Source: Fidelibacterota bacterium
GTDB lineage: Bacteria; Fidelibacterota; JAANXI01
Direction of reading: 5' to 3'
Assembly: GCA_018263365.1 (NCBI GenBank)
Contig: JAANXI010000083.1
Location: forward strand, 1 to 9,351
Length of the DNA: 9,351 nucleotides
This document shows positions 1 to 6,792 of the stretch, in pieces; position 1 is the stretch's first letter, and each line of letters starts with the position of its first letter. The notes under the pieces were generated by a model. That model saw only the letters and a program-made list of their open reading frames with translations, did not search any database and was not told the DNA's origin. The position numbers and the translations under genes were made by a program.

Positions 1-1353
1 GATGCTGCCAAAGATGTACGAGGTCCCCTTCACCATCACGCTGTCACCGATCCTGGTCGGATATTTATCGCTCCCGGTGACGTTCACACCGGATTCGATC
101 CGGCAATCCCTGCCAATAGTCGTATTGCCCTTCACAATGTTATCCTGGAAAATGATGGTATTATCGCCGACAACGAGTTCCTGATCTTCATAGGTGCTCA
201 ATTCCACACCTTTATGTATCAGCACATTATTTCCGATTTTCACATTGCCGGTGATATGCGCGCCATCCTTGATCTCCACCCCTGCTCCGAAGTCGATATC
301 CCCATTGATATAGACGCCTTTTCCGATATTCAGATCCAGCGTCGTACCGTCCTGATCGAGCGTAATGAGCTTTTCCACCGTTTCATCATTCACGAAGAAA
401 TCTTCCGGATCGCGGAACCTTACGATATTCTTCAGTTTCTCATACGCGTCGCGCTGGTACAAGGAGTTCATCCCCTTGAGGACGCTTTTATTGTTAAATC
501 CCAGCACGTCGCGGTTGCTCCGGGCCGTCGATGCACCTACGGCCAGTCCCTCGTTGTTAAAAATCTTGATCAGATCCGTCACATACAGTTCGCCCTGTAC
601 GTTATCGGCGTCCAGTTTATCGATGTGCTTGAACAGCGGCTTTCCCCGAAATGCAAACACACCAGTATTAAACTCCGCAATTTCAATCAGCTCGCGCTGC
701 TGAAATGCGAAGGTATCGCCGTCGTACTTTACCTGAAACGGTTTCTCCGGAGAGAGCGCATGGATATCTTTGCTCTCCATGATGCTGATGACATTCCCGG
801 CATGTTTGGTGGGATCGCCATTGATATCCACTGCAGGCACCCTGACGATCCGCCCGTAATAATTTTCTTCCGGATCGCCTTCGTACTTGCCGGTGAGCAC
901 CATCATATCCGACAGCGATTTCCTAAAATCCTCCCGGAATTCCTCAACAGTAGCGTGTTGCAATAAGCCAATATCTCCGGGGAAAACATAAATATTCTGC
1001 TCTTTGACAAAATCCGGCAGCGCCTCGAGGGCTACCTGCACCGCATGACCGGTCCCCATCTGCTCTTCCTGGTAGACGAATACCTGCTGCTCCTGCTTCC
1101 CAATCGTCTGAATAACACTGGCAGCTTTAATACCAACCACCAGGCAGATATTGGCATCCCGAAGCCCGCGCCGGGCAGCCGTGGAAACGCGTTCCACCGT
1201 GGTTTTTCCCCAGATTTTGTGCAACATCTTTGATCGCTGGGATTTGATACGCGTTCCGTGTCCCGCAGCCAGAATTATTGCCGTGGCTTCTGCGTCCGGA
1301 TTTAATTCGTTGTTATACTGCTGGATTAATTTGTGTACCTCTTCTTTCGCCAT
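1..1353 (-). CDS. GlmU-like nucleotidyltransferase with left-handed beta-helix domain (3' end outside window)
   Basis: The 451 visible residues show a sugar-phosphate nucleotidyltransferase domain followed by hexapeptide-repeat beta-helix, the layout of GlmU, which makes UDP-N-acetylglucosamine in the cytoplasm. The nucleotide-binding signature LAAGHGTR is at about 28-35, with a Lys in SKMLHK (42). EQMGTGHA (97-104) matches the GlmU uridine-binding segment, GDIG with D127 gives the metal-binding Asp, and FNTG is at 228-231. Isoleucine-rich hexapeptide repeats begin near 342 and continue past the edge, so the acetyltransferase active site cannot be judged. Oddities are a roughly 22-residue lead before the signature, GDIG where GlmU has GDVP, Ser for Pro before the KxLH motif, and two inserts between about 172 and 222. 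The ATG at 1353 has no obvious SD and sits 7 bp after the AtuA-family stop, so translation is probably coupled. It could be true GlmU or a paralogue acting on another sugar phosphate. Confidence 0.85.
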   Translation of the reverse strand, partial: MAKEEVHKLIQQYNNELNPDAEATAIILAAGHGTRIKSQRSKMLHKIWGKTTVERVSTAARRGLRDANICLVVGIKAASVIQTIGKQEQQVFVYQEEQMGTGHAVQVALEALPDFVKEQNIYVFPGDIGLLQHATVEEFREDFRKSLSDMMVLTGKYEGDPEENYYGRIVRVPAVDINGDPTKHAGNVISIMESKDIHALSPEKPFQVKYDGDTFAFQQRELIEIAEFNTGVFAFRGKPLFKHIDKLDADNVQGELYVTDLIKIFNNEGLAVGASTARSNRDVLGFNNKSVLKGMNSLYQRDAYEKLKNIVRFRDPEDFFVNDETVEKLITLDQDGTTLDLNIGKGVYINGDIDFGAGVEIKDGAHITGNVKIGNNVLIHKGVELSTYEDQELVVGDNTIIFQDNIVKGNTTIGRDCRIESGVNVTGSDKYPTRIGDSVMVKGTSYIFGSI

Positions 1354-1360
1354 AATAATT

Positions 1361-2725
1361 TTACACCGTCATAATTTGTACTTTAGGTTCAATCTTTTCT
1401 TTCGCAATCAGCGTCGGCCAATAGCTGATAATTTCACTGGGTTTCGGGCGACCAGCCCCAAATCCCGTTACTCCGGGGGGTCCGCTGGTTACCAGCGGCG
1501 CCAGTTCTGTTCCGAAACGCGCTACTTTGTCGTAATCTTTGTCCTGCACACCAATACGCAGCACCACTTCTCCCGGCTCCTCCGGCGCATCCATGATTCC
1601 TAAGTGACAGACATTCGTCCCAAGGATTTCTACGACTTTTTGGTCTTCACCAAACGATGTTCCATCGTATTCCAGGCGCTTCCATACCATAGATGCCGAC
1701 AGTTCGGCTTTTTCAATGGCTTGTGGACCGGCAACCGTAATCTGTCCCACGGTTTTGTATCCCCGGGTAAAGCTCATGGAGACTTTCAGTGTGTCGGTCG
1801 GCTTCTTTCCTTTGATGTTAAAGACTTTGACCTGGTTGTCGCCAAGATCATCCAGTTCAATGGACGTAAAATCAGCAATGACATCCGGGGTCAGATATTT
1901 CGCCGGATTGCCCATTTCGTAGACCAACTGAGAACTCACCGACTGAAAATTCACAACGCCGCCCGTACCGTCATGCTTCGTGACGGTGATATCTCCGGAT
2001 GGCGCGGCTTCCACAATCGGATACCCGATCATGGCAAGATTTTCCAGGTCCTTCCAGTCGGTATAAATACCACCGGCCGCCTGGGCGCCGCATTCAAGGA
2101 TATGTCCCGCGACCGTTCCGGCGGCCAGTTTATCGTAATCATCTTCCTGCCAGCCATACTCATAGATCATCGGCGCTAGCGCCAGTGACGGATCCGTGCA
2201 CCGGCCCGTCACAACAATTTGCGCCCCTTTGTTCAATGCTTCCGCAATCGGAAACGCCCCGAGATAGACGTTAGCACTTGTCACATCTTCACGAATCGTT
2301 TTTAATGGCTCATCAGTATCCATATTGCGGAATTCCTCGCCGCTCTCCACGTATCGATCGATCTTATCATAGATATCGTCGCCGGTGACCGTAGCCAGTT
2401 TCAGGTCATCGATGCCATGCTTTTTGGCGACTTCGATAATCGCTTTCACACATCCTTCCGGATTCACACCTCCGGCATTCGCAATCACCTTGATATCTTT
2501 TTCCATGATTTCCGGGAGCAGCCGATCCAGCATACGAACGAAATCCGTGGCGTAACCCTTTTCCGGATCCCGGCGTTTCAGCTTCTGCATGATGCTCATG
2601 GTCACCTCGGCGAGGTAATCCAGTGTGAGATAATCCAGATCACCTTCGCGAACGAGCCGAATAGGCCCAAGGATCGAATCGCCCCAAAAACCCTGTCCGT
2701 TTCCTATTAATACCTTGTCTTTCAA
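1361..2725 (-). CDS. AtuA-family (DUF1446) acyclic terpene utilisation-type protein
   Basis: This 454-residue protein belongs to the AtuA/DUF1446 family, named for the acyclic terpene (citronellol/geraniol) degradation cluster of Pseudomonas. The biochemical role of the family is not established. Recognisable segments are a Gly-rich start (IGNGQGFWGD, 7-16), NAGG (83-86), the strongly conserved VVTGRCTDPSLALAP (171-185) followed by YGW, and ECGAQAAGG (211-219) with DW at 223-224. It covers the main domain only. The extra C-terminal ferredoxin-like domain found in many longer AtuA proteins is absent, and the chain ends at IMTV. The start is TTG, chosen because AAAGGA lies 10 nt upstream, the Gly-rich family start follows directly, and no in-frame ATG precedes it. 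It sits downstream of a carboxyltransferase beta subunit, as AtuA does beside AtuC, and 7 bp upstream of a GlmU-like gene. Family assignment is firm; a terpene substrate is only inferred from namesakes. Confidence 0.9.
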   Translation of the reverse strand: MKDKVLIGNGQGFWGDSILGPIRLVREGDLDYLTLDYLAEVTMSIMQKLKRRDPEKGYATDFVRMLDRLLPEIMEKDIKVIANAGGVNPEGCVKAIIEVAKKHGIDDLKLATVTGDDIYDKIDRYVESGEEFRNMDTDEPLKTIREDVTSANVYLGAFPIAEALNKGAQIVVTGRCTDPSLALAPMIYEYGWQEDDYDKLAAGTVAGHILECGAQAAGGIYTDWKDLENLAMIGYPIVEAAPSGDITVTKHDGTGGVVNFQSVSSQLVYEMGNPAKYLTPDVIADFTSIELDDLGDNQVKVFNIKGKKPTDTLKVSMSFTRGYKTVGQITVAGPQAIEKAELSASMVWKRLEYDGTSFGEDQKVVEILGTNVCHLGIMDAPEEPGEVVLRIGVQDKDYDKVARFGTELAPLVTSGPPGVTGFGAGRPKPSEIISYWPTLIAKEKIEPKVQIMTV

Positions 2726-2864
2726 AAGTTTACTATCCTTTGTTAAAGTGAAACTTAATATAGTTTATTTTAAACGTCTGCACTTTGAAGGGCGCAGTTC
2801 CAGAAGGAATCTCTGGTGAGAAGGAGTGACTCCATTTTATCACCATTTTTTCGATAGACATACT
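2726..2864 (-). promoter_or_regulatory. Repeat-rich intergenic region upstream of the AtuA-family gene
   Basis: This 139-bp gap separates the carboxyltransferase gene from the AtuA-family gene and is the largest gap in the minus-strand run. It holds no ORF. Visible elements are a perfect 11-bp palindrome GGAGTGACTCC (2823-2833), two direct copies of AGAAGGA (2802-2808, 2819-2825) and a CCAGA/TCTGG dyad (2800-2804, 2812-2816). AT-rich dyads follow: GTTTA/TAAAC (2763-2767, 2771-2775) and AAACT/AGTTT (2751-2755, 2762-2766). A TATATT lies on the minus strand at 2757-2762, but I see no matching -35, so no promoter is called. No stem followed by a T-tract is present, so there is no clear terminator and readthrough is possible. 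A regulatory role is inferred from size and repeat content. Confidence 0.4.
2736..2741 (-). promoter_or_regulatory. Ribosome binding site for the TTG start of the AtuA-family gene
   Basis: Read on the minus strand, AAAGGA lies 10 nt before TTG at 2725. It is the only purine-rich match nearby and supports the unusual TTG initiation codon. Confidence 0.6.
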
Positions 2865-4508
2865 TCACACCTGCAATACTCCGAATTTCGGCGACGGCAT
2901 TTTCGGCTGATGCATTGCCATATCCAGCCCGCGGATGAGATAATCTCGCGTCTCGGCAGGCTTGATAATGGCGTCAATCCAGATGCGGGCCGCAGCATAC
3001 CGCGGGTCGCTTTGATGCTCATAAATTTCCCGGACTTCATCCAGGATAGCCTGTCGCTGCTGCTCCGTCGGATTCTCGATCCGGGCAAGCCTGATCTGCG
3101 CCAGCGTTTTGGCAGCAGACTCGCCGCCCATCACAGCAATCTTAGCAGACGGCCATGCCAACAGCATACGTGGTTCGTATGCGCGTCCGCTCATAGCGTA
3201 ATTACCGGCACCGTATGATCCACCGATAACAACGGAAAATTTGGGCGCCACCGCATTGGACACGGCGTTGACCATCTTGGCGCCATCCTTGGCAATCCCT
3301 TCGTGTTCCGCGCCCCGGCCGACCATAAAGCCGTTCACATCGTGCAGAAAGACCAGCGGAATGCAATCCTGGCTGCAATTCATGATGAACCGGGCGGCCT
3401 TATCTGCGCTGTCATTGTACACCACGCCGCCCATCTGCATCTGACCTTGTTCGGTCTTCACTACGGTCTTCTGGTTCGCCACAATCCCAACAGAATACCC
3501 ACCGATTCGGGCATGGCCGCAGACGAGCGTCTTCCCGTATTCATCTTTATACGGTGTAAATTCGCTGTTGTCTACAATGCGGGCGATGACCTCATTCATA
3601 TCGTACTGGCTGCCATCGTCCGGCACGATGCCGTTGAGTTCTTCCCGGGAGAATTTCGGTGCATTTGCCTCCGTCTTATTCAGTGGCGCCTTATCGGTCG
3701 GACCGATTGACCGCAGTATCTCCCGAACTCTTTCGAGAGCCGACTGATCACCTTCTTCGTGGTAATCCGCTGTTCCGGAGATTGCGTTATGGGTTGTGGC
3801 GCCTCCGAGTGTATCCTCATCGATATCCTGGCCAATGGCAGCCTTTACAAGCGCTGGACCCGCCAGAAACATACTGGAGCCCTCCACCATAATAAATTTG
3901 TCGCACATCACCGGCAGATATGCGCCGCCGGCCACACACGGCCCCATGACTGCGGCAATCTGGGTAACGCCTTCCGCTGACAGCCTCGCATTGTTAAAAA
4001 AGATGCGTCCGAAGTGCTTTTCGTCCGGAAAGACCTGGTCCTGCAGCGGAAGAAAAACACCGGCCGAATCCACGAGGTAGACAATCGGTAAATTGTTTTC
4101 CAGCGCGATTTTCTGTGCACGGAGCGTCTTCTTCAGGGTCACCTCGAAATATGCGCCTGCTTTCACCGTGGCGTCGTTGGCAACGATAACCGTCTCTTTT
4201 CCTTCGACTATGCCGATACCTGTGATCGTACCGGACGCCGGAGCTCCACCATACTCCTCGTACATCTCCCAGGCGGCGAAAATACTGAGTTCGGAAAACC
4301 ATGAGCCATCATCAATTAAGTAGTCAATGCGCTCGCGGGCTGTCATTCGTCCCTTGGAGTGCTGGCGATCGATCCGCTTTTGGCCGCCGCCCAATTTTAT
4401 CCGGGATTCCTGCTCCTCGATCTCCCGAATCAACTCCTCCATATACGTGCGGTTGCTGGAATACCTCTCCTGATCCCACTCCGAAACCGGTGTCCCTAAT
4501 TCTCTCAT
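2865..4508 (-). CDS. Acyl-CoA carboxylase, carboxyltransferase (beta) subunit, methylcrotonyl/geranyl-CoA carboxylase type
   Basis: This 547-residue protein is a full-length carboxyltransferase of a biotin-dependent acyl-CoA carboxylase. It transfers carboxyl from carboxybiotin to an acyl-CoA in the cytosol. The N-terminal crotonase-like half (about 40-300) carries ANDATVKAGAY (110-120), YLVDSAGVFLP (144-154), FPDEKHFGR (160-168) and GPCVAGGAYLP (189-199). The C-terminal half (about 310-530) carries NGFMVGR (392-398), AKDGAKM (406-412) and GGSYGAGNYAMSGRAY (429-444), which includes a Gly-rich oxyanion loop. These segments follow 3-methylcrotonyl-CoA carboxylase beta more closely than propionyl-CoA carboxylase beta. 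A segment around 347-360 (TVVKTEQGQMQMGG) is about ten residues longer than in human MCC beta. The ATG has GAGGGT 4 nt upstream and lies 13 bp after the DUF123 stop, so the two are probably cotranscribed. No biotin carboxylase or BCCP gene is visible. The exact acyl-CoA substrate is uncertain; with AtuA next door, branched-chain or isoprenoid acyl-CoA is likeliest. Confidence 0.93.
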   Translation of the reverse strand: MRELGTPVSEWDQERYSSNRTYMEELIREIEEQESRIKLGGGQKRIDRQHSKGRMTARERIDYLIDDGSWFSELSIFAAWEMYEEYGGAPASGTITGIGIVEGKETVIVANDATVKAGAYFEVTLKKTLRAQKIALENNLPIVYLVDSAGVFLPLQDQVFPDEKHFGRIFFNNARLSAEGVTQIAAVMGPCVAGGAYLPVMCDKFIMVEGSSMFLAGPALVKAAIGQDIDEDTLGGATTHNAISGTADYHEEGDQSALERVREILRSIGPTDKAPLNKTEANAPKFSREELNGIVPDDGSQYDMNEVIARIVDNSEFTPYKDEYGKTLVCGHARIGGYSVGIVANQKTVVKTEQGQMQMGGVVYNDSADKAARFIMNCSQDCIPLVFLHDVNGFMVGRGAEHEGIAKDGAKMVNAVSNAVAPKFSVVIGGSYGAGNYAMSGRAYEPRMLLAWPSAKIAVMGGESAAKTLAQIRLARIENPTEQQRQAILDEVREIYEHQSDPRYAAARIWIDAIIKPAETRDYLIRGLDMAMHQPKMPSPKFGVLQV

Positions 4509-4521
4509 CCGACCCTCAATG

Positions 4522-4962
4522 TTACGAATTCGAATACTGTTGCGCGTGCGTTACAATATAATAATCTTCAGAAAAATCCGCTGCACTAATTTTGCCCTTA
4601 ATTTTCCAGAGATGGCTCTGGCATCCCCGCCCACAATCGCCGTTGCCAAATCCCCGAAAGATTTCGTCATCGCTCAGATCATCTTTGGCAGCAAGCTGAT
4701 GTTCAACCTCGGGATAATCAGGATAACACCAGGCTTCCACGACATCCACCTGGGGATGGTGCGTCAGATAATCGATGTGCCAATGGAGATTTTCTCCGCC
4801 GAAGAAATGTCGATTGATCCGGTGAGCAATGCCGCATTTGGCGGATCCGCCATATAAATATCTGCCCGGATTCATCGGCATTTCACCACGTTTGCCGACC
4901 TGAATATTTACCGGGCTGTCAACCTCCAGCACTAAAATATATCCGCCGGCGACTTTCTTCAC
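4522..4962 (-). CDS. DUF123 (GIY-YIG-related) domain protein
   Basis: This 146-residue standalone protein matches the DUF123 family. The family is related to GIY-YIG nucleases and in some organisms is fused to endonuclease III. Its own function is not established. Family hallmarks are AGGYILVLEV (5-14), GRYLYGGSAK (33-42), RINRHF (48-53), WHIDYL (61-66), GFGNGDCG (104-111), Cys at 114 and SHLW (116-119). Position 88 is His where many relatives have Cys in an EC pair. The start is GTG, supported by a strong SD (GGGAGGAG) 5 nt upstream. It overlaps the YhhQ stop by 4 nt (GTGA), which implies translational coupling. Downstream the carboxyltransferase begins after 13 bp. Its metabolic neighbours give no clear hint of function; DNA or RNA cleavage would be a guess from fold similarity. 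Confidence 0.88.
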   Translation of the reverse strand: MKKVAGGYILVLEVDSPVNIQVGKRGEMPMNPGRYLYGGSAKCGIAHRINRHFFGGENLHWHIDYLTHHPQVDVVEAWCYPDYPEVEHQLAAKDDLSDDEIFRGFGNGDCGRGCQSHLWKIKGKISAADFSEDYYIVTHAQQYSNS

Positions 4963-5636
4963 GCTCTCTCCTCCCTTTTGATTCGGTAGCTCAAGTATAT
5001 GAATGGGGTGTCAATCGCAGCGATGAGCACCTTGAGGAGATAGGTGGTTATAATTATTTGGAAAATGACACTCCATTCAAACGTTCCGACAAAGGCGACC
5101 AAAGAGAATGTCACTGAATCAATCAATTGACTCACCCAGGTTGAGGCGTTATTGCGCAGCCAGAGCATTTTACCCTGAGTTTTGGTCTTGATGAAATGGA
5201 AAAACCACACGTCATGTAATTGCGAGGCCAGATATGCAATCAGACTCGCAAGGATTATCCTCGGGGCAAAACCAAAAATGGACTCCATCCCCAACTGTAC
5301 CGTATCGTATTCCGCCGGATGAAATGCCGTGATAAACTGGGACATCACCAGATAGACAAGCGCCGCAAAAAACCCGATGAAGACGGCCTTTCGGGCATAA
5401 TATTTTCCGTAATGTTCACTCAAGAGATCCGTGGCAAGGAAAATCGTGCCGTACATTACATTGCCGCCGGTTGCAGACAGGCCAAACAGAATAATCTGCT
5501 TTGTGACAAATATATTTGCGAGGACAATAGCGATTCCCACGTAAGCGTACAGCCAGACTTTCCCGTTTCGAAAACAAAACAGGGTAAAAATCAACCCGAT
5601 AAAGGTCATCAACAGAAAAAGGACTTCGTTAGTCAT
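4959..5636 (-). CDS. yhhQ: YhhQ-family queuosine precursor transporter
   Basis: This 225-residue integral membrane protein belongs to the YhhQ/VUT (DUF165) family, whose E. coli member imports queuosine precursors for tRNA modification. Signature segments are NIFVTKQI (41-48), GGNVMYGTIFLATDLLSEHYG (57-77, with key Gly, Thr, Asp and Glu residues) and RNNASTWVSQLIDS (161-174). Hydrophobic segments at about 5-22, 29-50, 57-70, 84-104, 122-140, 170-186 and 190-212 suggest six or seven membrane spans. A short basic tail (RIKREERA) ends the chain. The ATG overlaps the thioesterase stop by 8 nt and has no SD of its own, so translation probably depends on the upstream gene. No queuosine biosynthesis gene lies in the window, which fits a salvage role. 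Family call is firm; the exact substrate (queuine, preQ0 or preQ1) is unknown. Confidence 0.9.
   Translation of the reverse strand: MTNEVLFLLMTFIGLIFTLFCFRNGKVWLYAYVGIAIVLANIFVTKQIILFGLSATGGNVMYGTIFLATDLLSEHYGKYYARKAVFIGFFAALVYLVMSQFITAFHPAEYDTVQLGMESIFGFAPRIILASLIAYLASQLHDVWFFHFIKTKTQGKMLWLRNNASTWVSQLIDSVTFSLVAFVGTFEWSVIFQIIITTYLLKVLIAAIDTPFIYLSYRIKREERA
4968..4975 (-). promoter_or_regulatory. Strong ribosome binding site for the DUF123 gene
   Basis: GGGAGGAG on the minus strand lies 5 nt before the GTG at 4962, inside the last codons of the YhhQ gene. It fixes this GTG as the start and supports the 4-nt stop/start overlap. Confidence 0.75.
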
Positions 5637-6042
5637 CGGCGGTAAAATAGGGCAAAAGTTTGTCTTTCAGCACTTGCGGTATCCTGGTGGGTTTGTTTTT
5701 GCTGTTGAGGAAACCGTGCACAGTAAATCCGGTAACCAGCCGGGTCTCCTCCTGATTGGACACCTCATACTCCAGGCGAATCCTGGCTTTCGGCATCTCC
5801 GGAATGGTAGTCTTTACTGAGATTAAATCATCATACCGGGCGGCAGATATGTATCGGGCATTGGCCTCAATCACCGGGAGCCGGATATCTGATTTTTCGA
5901 TTTCTGTATATGGCAATCCCAAACTGCGTAACAGTTCATTCCTGGCATGTTCAAAATACTCGAAATACCGACCGTAATAGACGACATCCATTTTGTCCAC
6001 ATGTCCGTACAGTACTCTGATTTGCGTCGTGTGTGAATACAT
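5629..6042 (-). CDS. Acyl-CoA thioesterase, hotdog fold, YbgC/4-hydroxybenzoyl-CoA thioesterase family
   Basis: With the start placed at ATG 6042 the product has 137 residues, typical for this cytosolic hotdog family that hydrolyses acyl-CoA thioesters. The diagnostic N-terminal block runs RVLYGHVDKMDVVYYGRYFE (9-28), with D16 at the catalytic Asp position of YbgC. It is followed by FEHARNELLRSLG (30-42) and the family's RLPV and ARY segments (54-57, 62-64). The reading frame stays open upstream to a TTG at 6081, but the extra 13 residues (with two Cys) have no family counterpart and that TTG has no SD, so the ATG is preferred. No SD precedes the ATG either; see the promoter entry for a possible short leader. 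It overlaps YhhQ by 8 nt. Substrate cannot be told from sequence; the acyl-CoA carboxylase downstream makes an acyl-CoA role plausible. Confidence 0.9.
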   Translation of the reverse strand: MYSHTTQIRVLYGHVDKMDVVYYGRYFEYFEHARNELLRSLGLPYTEIEKSDIRLPVIEANARYISAARYDDLISVKTTIPEMPKARIRLEYEVSNQEETRLVTGFTVHGFLNSKNKPTRIPQVLKDKLLPYFTADD

Positions 6043-6051
6043 ACGGTGGCA

Positions 6052-6081
6052 AAGATACTTCAAATCACAGGATAAAATCAA
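6052..6081 (-). promoter_or_regulatory. Candidate promoter for the thioesterase-YhhQ-DUF123-carboxyltransferase run
   Basis: On the minus strand TTGATT (6076-6081) and TATCTT (6052-6057) are separated by 18 bp; each matches 4 of 6 sigma-70 consensus positions. The predicted transcript would begin about 2-3 nt before ATG 6042, which has no SD, so the leader would be almost nil. The 67-bp gap after cysE contains no terminator stem, so readthrough from cysE is an alternative. Confidence 0.35.
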
Positions 6082-6109
6082 TCAATGAACTACCGAAATA
6101 TCAGCGATA

Positions 6110-6784
6110 TCAGGCTGCGGAGGATTTCACCGTCCGGTTGGTATGATACTCAGCCTCCGGTAAACTTTCCGATACCGGCTTTCCGTCCCGTTTTACTATC
6201 TCGCCCGGCGCCCCGACAACCGTGCAATTTTCCGGAACATCCCGGTTAATAATGACCGCTTCTGCGCCGATCTTTGCATTATCACCGACCATAATCGGCC
6301 CAAGCAGGGTTGCACCAGTACCTATCAACACGTCATCGCCAACAGTCGGATGTCGCTTCCCGGAGTGATGCCCGGTACCTCCAAATGTCACATTGTGGAA
6401 GACAACACAATTATGTCCGATCGTTGTGGTTTCCCCGATAACAACACCGGTCCCGTGATCGATAAAAAAACAGCAGCCGATTTCAGCTCCCGGATGGATT
6501 TCTACTCCACTCCAAAACCGGAACAATACGCTGATAAATCTTGGAATGATCGGAATTTTCAGCAAATGCAGGATGTGCGTAAAACGATACGCCACGATAG
6601 CATGAAAAGGAGTATGTACAAATATTGTTTCCAATGGATTTTTCGCCGCCGGATCGTTACGAGCTATGGCTTTAAAGTCCCGCATAATCTGCCGTGGCAG
6701 ACGTTTCAGACATGCCCACGCCTCCTCCAGCGGTGACCATTCACCGTGTTCAGCTTCCATGTGTTCTCTGTGTACTACCTTCAT
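6110..6784 (-). CDS. cysE: Serine O-acetyltransferase (EpsC/CysE type)
   Basis: This 224-residue enzyme transfers acetyl from acetyl-CoA to L-serine, the first step of cysteine synthesis, in the cytoplasm. The left-handed beta-helix with hexapeptide repeats begins near 92. The catalytic block EIHPGAEIG (95-103), FIDHGTGVVIGET (107-119, H110 matching E. coli H158), GGTG (135-138) and GKRHPTVGDD (142-151, H145 matching H193) are all present. The ending IINRDVPENCTVVGAPGEIV (178-197) is typical of the shorter Bacillus-like form. An N-terminal lead of about 33 residues precedes the usual helical start (MRDFKAIARNDPAA). The ATG at 6784 has no SD. A second in-frame ATG at 6760, preceded by AGAGAAC, would give 216 residues. 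No cysteine synthase gene is adjacent. Upstream lies a CRP-family regulator. Confidence 0.95.
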   Translation of the reverse strand: MKVVHREHMEAEHGEWSPLEEAWACLKRLPRQIMRDFKAIARNDPAAKNPLETIFVHTPFHAIVAYRFTHILHLLKIPIIPRFISVLFRFWSGVEIHPGAEIGCCFFIDHGTGVVIGETTTIGHNCVVFHNVTFGGTGHHSGKRHPTVGDDVLIGTGATLLGPIMVGDNAKIGAEAVIINRDVPENCTVVGAPGEIVKRDGKPVSESLPEAEYHTNRTVKSSAA

Positions 6785-6792
6785 AGTTAAAT

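Noticed and set aside
214..966. A 250-codon open frame on the plus strand
   Set aside because: It is fully antisense to the GlmU-like gene, whose minus-strand frame shows all the family motifs. The plus-strand product resembles nothing and has no SD.
1604..2179. A 191-codon plus-strand open frame, with smaller ones at 1999-2274 and 2417-2710
   Set aside because: All are antisense to the AtuA-family gene, whose conserved segments cover the same bases.
2757..2785. Promoter for the AtuA-family gene based on TATATT
   Set aside because: The sequences 16-18 bp upstream (AGTGCA, AAGTGC, AAAGTG) do not resemble a -35 element, so I did not call it a promoter.
3303..3710. Plus-strand frames of 70-135 codons across the carboxyltransferase gene, and minus-strand frames at 2840-3088 and 3994-4302
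   Set aside because: They are alternate-frame shadows of a conserved 547-residue protein and have low-complexity Arg/Pro-rich products without initiation signals.
6043..6081. Extended thioesterase start at TTG 6081 (150 residues)
   Set aside because: There is no SD, and the 13 added residues precede the normal family N-terminus without similarity to it. ATG 6042 fits the family length.
6097..6109. ATATC/GATAT dyad downstream of cysE as a terminator
   Set aside because: The stem is only 5 bp, AT-rich and not followed by a T-tract on the minus strand.
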